Source: Nitrospinota bacterium (GTDB taxonomy: Bacteria > Nitrospinota_A > UBA7883 > JACRLM01). From it: a stretch of 64,000 bases of DNA. Location: positions 113,455-177,454 of the forward strand of contig JACQXA010000003.1 of the NCBI GenBank assembly GCA_016208975.1. The letters run 5' to 3'. The notes below the pieces were generated by a model, which saw only the letters and a program-made list of their open reading frames with translations, was not told the DNA's origin and made no database searches. Each line of letters starts with the position of its first letter. Position 1 is the first letter of the stretch. This document shows positions 1 through 8,596 of this stretch, piece after piece. Made by a program: the position numbers and the translations under genes.

Positions 1-488
1 TCAGCCTGGGGGATGAGCTGGACATCGGCATGGGCGATGAAAAAACCCCCGCAGAAGAGACCGGCGGATCCATATCCTTGGGTGAGCCGGAAGAAGAAGG
101 CGGCATTGTAATGAGAGGCTTTGATGAAGAGGACGAAGGGGGTATCACCCTGTCCGCCCTGGAAGAAAAAGCCGCCGCCGTGGAAGAGCCTGGGGAAATA
201 GTCATAGGCGGGTCCGCCGCCGAAGAGGAGGAAGGGATTTCCCTGGATCTGGACATCGAGGGGATAGGCGATATCGAGATAAAAGACGCCAAAGCCGATG
301 AGGATACCGTCAAGATAGAAGGCGCCGCCGCCAAAACCGCTAAAAAACCTGAAGAAGACGATTTCGCCGACATAGAGCTCTCTCTGGACGATAAAGACCT
401 GTTCGGTGAAAAAGGTGGCGATGAAGAGATAGACCTGGGCGATCTGGATCTGCAAATAGGCGACGACGACCTGGGCCTGAAACTTTAG
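1..488 (+). CDS. Acidic low-complexity protein, C-terminal part (5' end outside window)
   Basis: The frame is open from position 3 and the residues before the first ATG (30) have the same composition as the rest, so the gene starts outside the window. The visible part is very rich in Asp, Glu and Gly, with a loose recurring pattern of a Gly-Gly or Glu-Gly followed by Ile/Val, a hydrophobic pair and an acidic run. It has no Cys, no membrane segment and no catalytic motif. I do not recognise a family; it looks like a disordered acidic tail or linker. An RDD membrane protein gene follows after 13 bases on the same strand, so the two are probably co-transcribed. Function unknown. Confidence 0.7.
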   Translation, partial: SLGDELDIGMGDEKTPAEETGGSISLGEPEEEGGIVMRGFDEEDEGGITLSALEEKAAAVEEPGEIVIGGSAAEEEEGISLDLDIEGIGDIEIKDAKADEDTVKIEGAAAKTAKKPEEDDFADIELSLDDKDLFGEKGGDEEIDLGDLDLQIGDDDLGLKL

Positions 489-501
489 CCCCGTCGGCCT
501 T

Positions 502-1014
502 GTGGAAAATATAAGCGAGGAAAATCCGGCGCCGCCCGCCGCTCCCGCATTGCCTCCCCCTCTGGAGGGTCCTTCTCCTTCCATAGCCCCCCCTGCCCTT
601 TACGCCTCGTTTATCCGGCGGTTCGTGGCATATTTTCTGGATAACTTCATAATCGTCATATTCACCGTTATCGTTTCGGTGGGCACACTGGCGGGCGATA
701 CGAGTGATATGGGAGAATTCGAGGCGCTGTTCTCGCTGGTATGGCTGGTTTACGGCCTAAACTCCGTCGCATTCATCGGCTATTTCACCCTGGCCACGGC
801 CAACGGCGGCCAAACCCCCGGCAAATACCTGTTGGGCATAAAGGTCGTTGGAACCAACGGAATGGATATAGATTATATTCGCGCCTTCATCCGGGCTATC
901 GGCTATTTTATCAGCTCTTTCCTGTACATCGGGTTTATCTACGCCCTGTTCGACAAAAAAAGCCAGTCGTTCCATGACAAAATGGCCGACACGGTTGTGG
1001 TGGAAAAGGATTAG
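502..1014 (+). CDS. RDD family integral membrane protein
   Basis: A 170-residue protein with a proline-rich N-terminal stretch (about residues 8-33) followed by an RDD domain. The opening signature FIRRFVAYFLDN carries the Arg and Asp residues that name the family. A first membrane segment lies at about 46-62, a second at about 75-98, the conserved GQTPGKYLLGIKV follows, then a third segment and the closing HDKMADTVVV. RDD proteins are small membrane proteins of mostly unknown role, some proposed as transporters. The start is a GTG with no clear ribosome site; the next Met is well inside the domain, so the GTG is needed. A hairpin terminator follows at 1038. Confidence 0.8.
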   Translation: MENISEENPAPPAAPALPPPLEGPSPSIAPPALYASFIRRFVAYFLDNFIIVIFTVIVSVGTLAGDTSDMGEFEALFSLVWLVYGLNSVAFIGYFTLATANGGQTPGKYLLGIKVVGTNGMDIDYIRAFIRAIGYFISSFLYIGFIYALFDKKSQSFHDKMADTVVVEKD

Positions 1015-1037
1015 GGTCGCCGTATATAATTACGGTT

Positions 1038-1062
1038 CGGCGCTTTAGGGCGCCGCGTTTTT
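1038..1062 (+). terminator. Rho-independent terminator after the RDD gene
   Basis: A six-base GC stem CGGCGC/GCGCCG (1038-1043 and 1050-1055) with a six-base loop is followed within two bases by five T. It lies 24 bases after the RDD stop codon and separates that unit from the aminotransferase-serA operon. Confidence 0.6.
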
Positions 1063-1149
1063 GCGGGGAGCCCCAAGGTTTCCCTTTCCGCTTAAAATAA
1101 GGATGATCCAGGTTTACAGCTTCCACTTTTGCGAATGGAGAGTTCCCAG

Positions 1150-2298
1150 ATGAAGAAACGGTACCTAATATCCCCCGGCCCCACCCCAGTGCCAGAAGAA
1201 GCCTTGCTGGAGATGGCAAAACCCATTATGCACCATCGCACACCGCAATTTTCGGCCATATTCGCCGAGTGCGCCGCAGGTTTAAAGGAGATATTCGGCA
1301 CCGGGCAGGATGTGCTTATGCTGGCATCTTCCGGCACGGGGGCGATGGAATCGGCCATTGTGAACCTGTTCTCCCCGGGAGACACGGTTCTGGTGGTGAA
1401 CGCCGGGAAATTCGGCGAGCGCTGGGGCAAGATATCCGAGGCGTATGGGCTGAACGTGGAATGGCTCAACGTGCCATGGGGCGAGGGGGTATCTCCGGAT
1501 GCCGTGGCCGAAGCGCTGGAGCGCAACCCGAAGATTGCGGCGGTGCTCACCCAGGGGTCGGAGACATCAACCACGGCGGCCCATCCCATAAAGGAACTGG
1601 CCAAACTCACCGAGGGGAAAGACACGCTTCTGATCGTGGACGGCATCACCTCCGTCGGCGTGGTGGACATGCCCATGGATGGATGGGGCATAGACGTGCT
1701 GATAACCGGCTCGCAAAAAGCGTTGATGCTTCCGCCGGGGCTGGCTTTCATCGCCCTTTCGGAGCGGGCCTGGAAAAGGACGAAAACATCGAAACTCCCC
1801 AAATATTATTTCGACCTGAACCGGGAGTTGAAAAACTACAAGGAACACACCACCGCGTACACTCCCGCTGTCTCCTTGATATGCGGCCTGCGTGTGGTGT
1901 TGAAGATGCTGTTCGACGAGGGTCTTGAGAACACCTACAAGCGGCACGACCTGCTGGCCCGGGCATGCCGGGCGGGAACGGCGGCGCTGGGTTTAAGGCC
2001 GCTGGCGCCCGCCTCCCCGGCAAATTCGGCCACCGGCGTGTATCTGCCGGAAGGGGTGGACGGCGGCAAGCTGATAAAAGACCTGCGGGACAATTACGGC
2101 GTAACCTTCGCCGGGGGACAGGACTCGCTGAAGGGCAAGATCGTGCGGATAGCCCATCTGGGTTATTTCGACTCGTTCGACATGGTAATCGCCATGGGCG
2201 CTCTGGAGATGGCGCTGGCCAAAACCGGCAAGCCCGTAACCATGGGAGCGGGAGTGGCCGCGGCCCAGGCTGTGCTGAACGCCAGGTACGGCGGCTGA
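1150..2298 (+). CDS. Class V PLP-dependent aminotransferase (alanine-glyoxylate / serine-pyruvate type)
   Basis: A 382-residue fold-type I PLP enzyme. The N-terminal ISPGPTPVPEEAL is typical of the serine-pyruvate/alanine-glyoxylate group. SSGTGAMES binds the cofactor phosphate, VDGITSVGVVDMP holds the PLP-ring Asp, and GSQKALMLPPG contains the Schiff-base Lys190. Upstream TTG and ATG codons are in frame, but ATG 1150 has a GGAG nine bases before it and fits family length. The gene sits 30 bases before serA. Class V enzymes in this position may act as the 3-phosphohydroxypyruvate transaminase in place of SerC, or as serine-glyoxylate aminotransferase. The pairing with serA favours a serine-pathway role, but sequence alone does not fix the substrate. 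Confidence 0.85.
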   Translation: MKKRYLISPGPTPVPEEALLEMAKPIMHHRTPQFSAIFAECAAGLKEIFGTGQDVLMLASSGTGAMESAIVNLFSPGDTVLVVNAGKFGERWGKISEAYGLNVEWLNVPWGEGVSPDAVAEALERNPKIAAVLTQGSETSTTAAHPIKELAKLTEGKDTLLIVDGITSVGVVDMPMDGWGIDVLITGSQKALMLPPGLAFIALSERAWKRTKTSKLPKYYFDLNRELKNYKEHTTAYTPAVSLICGLRVVLKMLFDEGLENTYKRHDLLARACRAGTAALGLRPLAPASPANSATGVYLPEGVDGGKLIKDLRDNYGVTFAGGQDSLKGKIVRIAHLGYFDSFDMVIAMGALEMALAKTGKPVTMGAGVAAAQAVLNARYGG

Positions 2299-2328
2299 TT
2301 AAACTCCTAAAATGACGGTTAAAGCCCA

Positions 2329-3915
2329 ATGAGTGACCCTATCAAGATACTGGTGAGCGACAAGCTTTCCGACGCCGGCCTTGCGATTCTCAAAAGCGCC
2401 GGGTTTGAAGTGGATGTGAAGATCGGGCTCAAGCCCGCCGAACTGGCCGCTGTAATCGCCCCTTACGACGGCCTTGTCATCCGTTCCGGCTCCAAAGTTA
2501 CGCGGGAGGTTATAGAAGCCGCTGACAACCTAAAAGTGGTGGGCCGGGCAGGCATCGGGGTGGACAACGTGGATGTTCCCGCCGCCTCCGAACGGGGCGT
2601 GGTGGTGATGAACACCCCTGGCGGCAACGCCGTGACCACCGCCGAGCACGCCATAGCAATGATGATGGCGCTGTCCCGCAAGATACCGCAGGCCAGCGCC
2701 TCCATGAAATCCGGCAAGTGGGAAAAAACCTTCATGGGGGTGGAGCTTTGCGGCAAGACCCTTGGGATTATCGGGCTGGGCCGCATAGGGGCGCTGGTGG
2801 CCAAACGTGCCCGCGGGCTGGAGATGAAAGTGATAGGGTTCGACCCGTACATTTCCCCCGAGGCGGCCGAGAAGCTTGGGGTGGAAACCGTGGGGCTGGA
2901 GGAGTTGTATTCCAGGGCGGACTTTATAACCATCCACACCATCCTCAACGATGAAACCCGTGGATTGTTGAACAGCAAAGCCTTCGCCAAGATGAAAAAG
3001 GGGGTGCGGATAATAAACTGCGCCCGGGGTTCCATAGTGGACGAGAAGGATTTGGCCGAGGCCATCCGGCAGGGTATCGTGGCCGGGGCGGCGCTGGACG
3101 TGTTCGAGAAAGAACCGCCGGACGACATGGACTTCATAAAAATGGACGAGCTTGTGGCCACGCCCCATCTTGGCGCATCCACCAAGGAGGCCCAGGAAAG
3201 CGTGGCGTTGGGCATAGCCCACCAGGTTGTGGATTTTTTCAGCCGTGGGGTGATAATCAACGCTGTGAACGTGCCATCGCTGAGCCCGGAGCAGATCCCC
3301 GTGGTGAGGCCATATCTTGAGCTGGGGGAGAAACTGGGTTTGTTCATAGCCCAAGCGGCCGGAGGGGCGCCCACCAAGCTGGAGATAACGTACATGGGCG
3401 ACGCGGCGGCCCTGCCCACCCAGGCCATCACGCAGGCTGTGGTGAAAGGGCTTTTGGAGGCCCATGTGGGGAAAACCGTTAATTTCGTGAACGCCTCCCA
3501 CCTGGCCCGGAGCCGGGGCGTTACTGTGTCTTCCACATCCAGCGCGGCGGAGGGTAGCTATACCTCGGTGGTAGGGGTGAAACTTACCACCGGCAACCGT
3601 GAAACAAGGATCGAGGGGGCGGTGTTCCCCGGCGGAAGGGCCATGCTGTTAAAGCTGGACGATTTTTACCTGGAAGCGCACTTGAGCGGCGACATGATAC
3701 TTTTCACCAACAACGACAAACCTGGCGTTATAGGCGCCGTGGCAACGGCGTTGGGGAAAAACGGGGTCAACATCGCCTCGTTCGAGCTTACCCGGGTGGA
3801 ACAGGGCGGGCTGGCCATGGCCGTGGTAACTGTGGATTCGGCCCCCGAACCCGCGGTTATTTCCCAGCTTTCGAAAATAGAAAACGTGCGGGAAGTGAGG
3901 CTTGTCAGGCTGTGA
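2329..3915 (+). CDS. serA: D-3-phosphoglycerate dehydrogenase
   Basis: Catalyses the first committed step of serine synthesis, oxidation of 3-phosphoglycerate to 3-phosphohydroxypyruvate. The 528-residue length matches the long type I enzyme. It shows an N-terminal substrate-binding half, the NAD-binding GIIGLGRIG at 146-154, the INCARGSIVDE segment with the catalytic Arg, and PHLGAST with the catalytic His. An intervening allosteric domain (about 320-450) follows, then a C-terminal ACT domain from about 455 (NNDKPGVIGAVATALGKNGV), which in the family senses serine. The stop overlaps the hisZ GTG by three bases, so translation is probably coupled. Confidence 0.96.
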   Translation: MSDPIKILVSDKLSDAGLAILKSAGFEVDVKIGLKPAELAAVIAPYDGLVIRSGSKVTREVIEAADNLKVVGRAGIGVDNVDVPAASERGVVVMNTPGGNAVTTAEHAIAMMMALSRKIPQASASMKSGKWEKTFMGVELCGKTLGIIGLGRIGALVAKRARGLEMKVIGFDPYISPEAAEKLGVETVGLEELYSRADFITIHTILNDETRGLLNSKAFAKMKKGVRIINCARGSIVDEKDLAEAIRQGIVAGAALDVFEKEPPDDMDFIKMDELVATPHLGASTKEAQESVALGIAHQVVDFFSRGVIINAVNVPSLSPEQIPVVRPYLELGEKLGLFIAQAAGGAPTKLEITYMGDAAALPTQAITQAVVKGLLEAHVGKTVNFVNASHLARSRGVTVSSTSSAAEGSYTSVVGVKLTTGNRETRIEGAVFPGGRAMLLKLDDFYLEAHLSGDMILFTNNDKPGVIGAVATALGKNGVNIASFELTRVEQGGLAMAVVTVDSAPEPAVISQLSKIENVREVRLVRL

Positions 3916-5198
3916 TAGACGCTCCCAGGGGCGTAAAAGCCCTTCTTTTCGAAGAAGCCACGCTTAAAGGCCATATCGAAAGCAGAATACTTTCCCTGCT
4001 GGAAAGCTGGGGATACATGCGGGTGGAAACACCAGCCATGGAGTTTTTCCATGTGCTTTCGCGTGGGCTGGACGCCGAAACGCTGAAGCGGGTCATCACC
4101 TTCACCGATCCCGCCGGTGGTGGAAAACCGCTGGCGCTCCGTTCCGACGTTACCCCGCAGATAGCCAGGCTTGCGGCCACATCGCTTTATAACCGGCCCA
4201 AACCGGTGCGTTTGTGTTACGCGGCCACTGTTTACCGGTCGCAGATACCCGGCGCCGGAGGCAGGATGGAGGTTTACCAGGCCGGGGCGGAGCTTGTGGG
4301 GTTATCTTCCCCGGAGGCCGACGCGGAGATTCTGGCGCTGGCGCTGGAATCTCTTGCCAGGCTGGGGTTGGCAGACGGGCACATTTCGCTAAGCCATGCC
4401 GGTTATATAAAATCCATCGTGGACGAGCTTGGCCTGGCTGAACCAGCCCGGGCCGAGGTGAAACTTGCCCTCAAGAAAAAAGACATGCGCGGGCTGGAAC
4501 GGGCGCTGGAAAACCACAAAACCAGCGGCCCCGCCAGAGAAGCCCTGTTGGCGGCGCCAACGCTGTTTGGCGGGGTGGAGCTTGCCGGGAAGGCCAAGGC
4601 CGTAAACAAAGGCTCGGAAGAGGCGCTGATTAACCTTTCGAAGATAATAGAACTCCTCGTCAAACGCGGGCTTGGGGCCAAGGTTACGCTAGACCTTGGC
4701 GAAACCAGGGGGATGGGCTACTATACCGGCGTCACGTTCGAGGGTTTCGTTAAAGGCATCGGCAAACGGGTGCTTTCCGGCGGACGGTACGACAAACTCC
4801 TTTCCCTCTACGGCGCGGACATTCCCGGAGCCGGGTTCGCCATTGATGTGGACCGGATACTGGATCATTTCACCCGGGCCGGGGAACCGGCCGGATGGGC
4901 CCCGGCGGACGCCACGCTGGTGGAATTGAATGACGCGGTGGGAGTGGACGCTCTGGCGGCCCGGTTGAGGGAGCATGGGTTCAGGATAGTCCAGGAGCTT
5001 ATATCCAGGCCGATTCATGAAATAATAAAAGAAGCGGCCGGGATGAAGATAATGACTGTGATAGTGTGCGGCGACAAGGACACGCCGCCTGACATGGTCA
5101 AGATTATAGACACGGCGGACGGGAAGGAAACAAAAGCCCACGCCGAAGACATGATGGGCCGTCCGGCCAATTACCTGCATCGCAGGAAAGTTAAGTGA
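3912..5198 (+). CDS. hisZ: ATP phosphoribosyltransferase regulatory subunit HisZ
   Basis: A 428-residue class II synthetase-like protein with the histidyl-tRNA synthetase core: PAMEFFHVLSRG, the motif-2-like RLCYAATVYRSQIPG region, and ETRGMGYYTGVTFEG near 260, with SGGRYDKLL. It lacks a full anticodon-binding domain of a working HisRS. HisZ partners the short HisG catalytic subunit in the first step of histidine synthesis; no hisG or other his gene is visible here. The GTG start overlaps the serA stop and purA starts 11 bases later, and hisZ-purA adjacency is common in bacteria. A HisRS paralogue is the alternative, less likely given the length and neighbours. Confidence 0.88.
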   Translation: MIDAPRGVKALLFEEATLKGHIESRILSLLESWGYMRVETPAMEFFHVLSRGLDAETLKRVITFTDPAGGGKPLALRSDVTPQIARLAATSLYNRPKPVRLCYAATVYRSQIPGAGGRMEVYQAGAELVGLSSPEADAEILALALESLARLGLADGHISLSHAGYIKSIVDELGLAEPARAEVKLALKKKDMRGLERALENHKTSGPAREALLAAPTLFGGVELAGKAKAVNKGSEEALINLSKIIELLVKRGLGAKVTLDLGETRGMGYYTGVTFEGFVKGIGKRVLSGGRYDKLLSLYGADIPGAGFAIDVDRILDHFTRAGEPAGWAPADATLVELNDAVGVDALAARLREHGFRIVQELISRPIHEIIKEAAGMKIMTVIVCGDKDTPPDMVKIIDTADGKETKAHAEDMMGRPANYLHRRKVK

Positions 5199-5208
5199 AG
5201 GAAGTGAT

Positions 5209-6483
5209 ATGCCCGTTACTGTAGTTGTTGGCGCCCAATGGGGCGATGAAGGCAAAGGCAAGGTTGTGGACATGCTGGCCGAAAGCATGGACGTTATCGC
5301 CCGTTACCAGGGGGGCGCCAACGCCGGACACACGGTGGTGGTGGGGGCCGAGGAATATATTCTGCACCTTATTCCCTCCGGCATCCTGCACAAGGGAAAA
5401 ACCTGCGTGATAGGAGCCGGGGTGGTTATAGACCCGGAAGCCCTACTGCTGGAAATAGACGAGCTTGAGAAACGAGGATTCACCGTGAAAGGCTCGCTGG
5501 TGGTTTCCGGCAGGTCGCATTTAATAATGCCCTATCACAAGCTAATGGACCAGGCGTCCGAAAAGAACTCCGGCGCCGGCAAGATAGGCACCACCGGCCG
5601 GGGCATCGGCCCGGCATACGCGGACAAAGCCTCCAGGACCGGCCTTAGGATGCTGGACCTTTTCAAACCGGATTATTTCAAGACCAGGCTGACGGCGGCG
5701 GTGACGCAGAAAAACGCCCTGCTGGAAAAACTGTACGGCCAGCCACCCGTTGATCCGGAGCCGATATTCGAACAGTATATGAAATACGCGGCGCGGCTGA
5801 AAGATTACGTGTCCGATTGCGGCAGGGTAATCCGCAAGGCCATCGCCGACGGCAAGAACGTGCTGGCCGAAGGCGCCCAAGGCACCATGCTGGATATAGA
5901 CCAGGGAACCTATCCGTTCGTCACCAGTTCACCGGCGGCGGCGGGCGGGGCATGCACGGGGCTGGGGATACCGCCCCGGGCCGTGCAATACGTAATAGGC
6001 ATCATGAAAGCTTACACCACCCGCGTGGGTGAAGGCCCCTTCCCTTCCGAGCTTTGCGACGGGATGGGTGAAGACCTGCGCAAGATAGGACACGAGTTTG
6101 GCGCCACCACCGGCAGGCCGCGCCGGTGCGGCTGGCTGGACGCTGTTGTGGGCAGATACGCCGTGGAGGTGAACGGCATCACCGGCATAACCCTTACCAA
6201 GCTGGACGTGCTGGACGACTTCGACGAGCTTAAAATATGCGTGGCCTACGAGGTGGACGGGGAGACCATAACCCACATGCCCGAAGACACGGACGTGTTC
6301 GCCCGGTGCAAACCGGTTTACGAGACCATGAAAGGCTGGAAGACCTCCACATCCGGCGTTTCCCGTTATGAAGACTTGCCCTTGGCGGCTAAAAACTACA
6401 TCGCGCGGGTGGAGGAGCTTACAGGCGCCCCCGTCAGCATCATATCCACAGGGCAGGACCGGGCCGCCACCATCCTGCGCTAA
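5209..6483 (+). CDS. purA: Adenylosuccinate synthetase
   Basis: Joins IMP and aspartate with GTP hydrolysis to give adenylosuccinate in AMP synthesis. The 424-residue length is normal. The P-loop GDEGKGK starts at Gly12 with catalytic Asp13, and GGANAGHTVV contains catalytic His41. GKIGTTGRGIGPAYADK is the IMP-binding loop and GATTGRPRRCGWLD the Arg-rich substrate loop. The ATG has an upstream GAAGGAAG ribosome site overlapping the end of hisZ. It is the penultimate gene of the aminotransferase-serA-hisZ-purA-tatD run. Confidence 0.97.
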   Translation: MPVTVVVGAQWGDEGKGKVVDMLAESMDVIARYQGGANAGHTVVVGAEEYILHLIPSGILHKGKTCVIGAGVVIDPEALLLEIDELEKRGFTVKGSLVVSGRSHLIMPYHKLMDQASEKNSGAGKIGTTGRGIGPAYADKASRTGLRMLDLFKPDYFKTRLTAAVTQKNALLEKLYGQPPVDPEPIFEQYMKYAARLKDYVSDCGRVIRKAIADGKNVLAEGAQGTMLDIDQGTYPFVTSSPAAAGGACTGLGIPPRAVQYVIGIMKAYTTRVGEGPFPSELCDGMGEDLRKIGHEFGATTGRPRRCGWLDAVVGRYAVEVNGITGITLTKLDVLDDFDELKICVAYEVDGETITHMPEDTDVFARCKPVYETMKGWKTSTSGVSRYEDLPLAAKNYIARVEELTGAPVSIISTGQDRAATILR

Positions 6484-6500
6484 TTTTTGAACAGGCAGTT

Positions 6501-7871
6501 ATGCCCGCCGATTCCCATTGCCATTTGAACGACCCGGCTTTTGAAGCCGACCGGGAAGAGGCCATCGCCCGAGCCCAGGAGGCCGGCGTAAGCCTTATCC
6601 TTAACGTGGGGTACGACGCGCCCACCTCCCACCTGGGCATTAAACTTGCCGAACGGCACGGGTGGATGTACGCCTCCGCCGGGATACATCCCAACAGCGC
6701 CACCATGGCGGACGGGAAAACATTGTCCACAATCCGCGACCTGGCAAAACATCCGGCGGTTGTGGCCATCGGCGAGACGGGGCTGGACTATTACCGCGAC
6801 CGGGCGCCAAAGGATGTTCAGGAAAATTCTTTCCGCGCCCACATAGCCATCGCCCGCGAACTGGGCAAACCGGTGATAATCCATTGCCGGGACGCTTATG
6901 AAGACGCTTTGCGGATACTCAAGGAAGAAGAGATAGAAAAGACAGGCGGGGTGATGCACTGTTTCGGCGGCTCGCCGGAGGAGGCCCGCAAATTCCTGGA
7001 GCTAAACCTGCACATATCGTTCGCCGGGAACATCACCTACCCTAAAGCTGGCGGCCTTCGCGAGGCGGTGAAAGCCGTGCCGGGCCACAGGCTGTTGATA
7101 GAGACCGACGCGCCATATCTTGCGCCCCAGAAAAACCGGGGCGCCCGCAACGAGCCTTCATATCTGCCGGAAGTGGCCAAAACGGCGGCGGAGACCAGAG
7201 GCGTTACGTATGAGGACATCCAACGGATAAGCGTCACCAATTTCGAGGAGCTGTTCAACATCGGCGGGGCCAAAGAGGGGGAGATCGTTTATAAAATCCG
7301 CGACTCCCTATACCTGAACGTCACCCGAGCATGCACGAACCGGTGTTATTTCTGCCCCCGGTTCTATTCGGACACCATCCAGGGTCACAACCTGCGCCTT
7401 ACCCGCGACCCTTCGGCGGAGGAGCTTATAGAAGCCATCGGCGATCCGGAGAATTACAGCGAAATAGTGTTCTGCGGATATGGCGAGCCGACATTGCGGT
7501 TGAATGTGATTCTCGCCGTGGCGAAGTGGGTGAAGGAAAACGGCGGCGTAACCCGGCTTAACACCAACGGCCACGGCAACCACATCGCCAAACGGGACAT
7601 CATCCCGGAAATTGCCGGGCTTATAGACACAGTATCGGTAAGCCTCAACGCCACCGACCCGCAGATATACGATGAAATCTGCGACCCGCAAATACCCCAT
7701 GCGTGGGAGGCCACGGTGGAATTTATAAAACTATGCAAGGGGCGCATACCCAAAGTGACCGCCACGGTAGTGGCCATCCCGGACAAGGTGGATATTGAAA
7801 CGGCCCGCAGGTTCGTGGAGGACGGGCTGGGGGTAAAATTCCGTGTGCGGGAATATAACCTGGTAGGGTGA
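6501..7871 (+). CDS. TatD-family metal-dependent hydrolase fused to a radical SAM domain
   Basis: A 456-residue two-domain protein. Residues 1-255 are a TatD-type deoxyribonuclease domain: DSHCHL at 4-9 supplies the first metal ligands, GETGLDYYRD sits at 91-100, IIHCRDA at 126-132, and LLIETDAPYLAP at 198-209 carries the last metal Asp. From about 262 a radical SAM domain begins with RACTNRCYFC, whose Cys278, Cys282 and Cys285 form the CxxxCxxC cluster site, followed by the SAM-contacting GYGEPTLRLN. The same fusion is known from deltaproteobacteria. It probably links DNA/nucleotide hydrolysis or tRNA quality control to an unidentified radical reaction; the substrate is unknown. The reading frame runs through both domains without a break. 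Confidence 0.88.
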   Translation: MPADSHCHLNDPAFEADREEAIARAQEAGVSLILNVGYDAPTSHLGIKLAERHGWMYASAGIHPNSATMADGKTLSTIRDLAKHPAVVAIGETGLDYYRDRAPKDVQENSFRAHIAIARELGKPVIIHCRDAYEDALRILKEEEIEKTGGVMHCFGGSPEEARKFLELNLHISFAGNITYPKAGGLREAVKAVPGHRLLIETDAPYLAPQKNRGARNEPSYLPEVAKTAAETRGVTYEDIQRISVTNFEELFNIGGAKEGEIVYKIRDSLYLNVTRACTNRCYFCPRFYSDTIQGHNLRLTRDPSAEELIEAIGDPENYSEIVFCGYGEPTLRLNVILAVAKWVKENGGVTRLNTNGHGNHIAKRDIIPEIAGLIDTVSVSLNATDPQIYDEICDPQIPHAWEATVEFIKLCKGRIPKVTATVVAIPDKVDIETARRFVEDGLGVKFRVREYNLVG

Positions 7872-7900
7872 GGTGGTGATGCGCTTAATGCCGATTCATA

Positions 7901-7927
7901 TTGACTTATAACGTCATAGGATATAAT
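7901..7927 (+). promoter_or_regulatory. Candidate promoter of higBA
   Basis: TTGACT at 7901-7906 and a perfect TATAAT at 7922-7927, spaced 15 bases. TTATA (7906-7910) and TATAA (7922-7926) form a small inverted repeat in and before the -10 box, a reasonable operator for the autorepressor HigA. The ATG of higB begins only nine bases after the -10 box, so the predicted transcript has almost no leader. Confidence 0.55.
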
Positions 7928-7935
7928 ATTGCCTT

Positions 7936-8217
7936 ATGATAAAGAGCTTCAAGGATAAGGAAGCTGAAAAAATATTTCACAGGCAACCTAGTAAAAAATT
8001 GGCGCCAGATATTCAAAGGACGGCAAAAAAGAAACTAAACATGCTAGACGCGACTGTATCGCTAGGAGCCTTAAACATACCCCCAGGCAACAGGCTAGAG
8101 GCTTTAAAGGGAAACAGGGCCGACCAATTTAGTATAAGGATTAACGACCAGTGGCGGATCTGCTTCATTTGGCATGATGGGGACGCTTATGATATGGAAA
8201 TCGCGGATTATCATTAA
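7936..8217 (+). CDS. higB: Type II toxin HigB (RelE/ParE superfamily mRNA interferase)
   Basis: A 93-residue basic protein with the HigB pattern: the N-terminal MIKSFKDKEAEKIF, the central LDATVSLGALNIPPGNRLEALKG and the C-terminal DQFSIRINDQWRICFIWHDGDAYDMEIADYH, where Arg, Trp and His are the usual catalytic and structural positions. HigB toxins cut ribosome-bound mRNA. The antitoxin gene follows 15 bases later, giving the reversed toxin-first order typical of higBA. Base composition here is visibly more AT-rich than in purA or tatD, suggesting horizontal acquisition. No Shine-Dalgarno is seen and the promoter sits immediately upstream, so the message may be leaderless. Confidence 0.88.
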   Translation: MIKSFKDKEAEKIFHRQPSKKLAPDIQRTAKKKLNMLDATVSLGALNIPPGNRLEALKGNRADQFSIRINDQWRICFIWHDGDAYDMEIADYH

Positions 8218-8232
8218 ATCCGGAAACCTAAG

Positions 8233-8538
8233 ATGAAAAAGATGGAACCTATTTACCCGGGCGAAATCCTCCTTGAGGAATTTTTGGAGCCTATGGGTAT
8301 TAGCCAGAACCTTCTGGCGCGTGAAACTAAAACGTCGCCCCGGCGGATTAACGAAATCGTCTTGGGCAAACGCGCCATCACTGGTGACACCGCAATCAGG
8401 CTTGGCAGGTTTTTCGGCGTGGAGCCGGAATTCTGGATGAACCTGCAATCCCGGTATGATCTGGAGGTAGCAGAAGACCGTTTCGACCCTAAATTGAAGA
8501 TTGAGGTTGGCCGGTACAAAGAATTGGCCAGAAAATAA
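8233..8538 (+). CDS. higA: Antitoxin HigA (XRE-type helix-turn-helix)
   Basis: A 101-residue protein beginning with the HigA signature EPIYPGEILLEEFLEPMGISQNLLARE, followed by the helix-turn-helix with TSPRRINEIVLGKRAITGDTAIRLGRFFG and the family-typical EPEFWMNLQSRYDLE. HigA neutralises HigB and represses the operon through operator dyads near the promoter. The stop codon lies inside the A-rich flank of the converging apt terminator. The pairing and order make the assignment firm. Confidence 0.9.
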   Translation: MKKMEPIYPGEILLEEFLEPMGISQNLLARETKTSPRRINEIVLGKRAITGDTAIRLGRFFGVEPEFWMNLQSRYDLEVAEDRFDPKLKIEVGRYKELARK

Positions 8539-8566
8539 AAAAAGGACGGCCTTTTACAGCCGCCCT
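8532..8566 (-). terminator. Rho-independent terminator of apt
   Basis: On the minus strand an eight-base stem AGGGCGGC/GCCGTCCT (8566-8559 with 8550-8543, one G-T pair) and an eight-base loop precede a run of T (8542-8537 and beyond). It lies 30 bases past the apt stop and abuts the end of higA, so it may work in both directions. Confidence 0.65.
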
Positions 8567-8596
8567 CACGGAACCTTTTAAAATTCCCACCCTACC

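Noticed and set aside
2463..3536. Long open frames (357 and 323 codons) on the minus strand of serA
   Set aside because: They lie wholly inside serA, lack family features and follow from the strong codon bias of the GC-rich gene on the other strand.
8253..8519. Antisense frame opposite higA
   Set aside because: Entirely inside the antitoxin gene and without features of its own.
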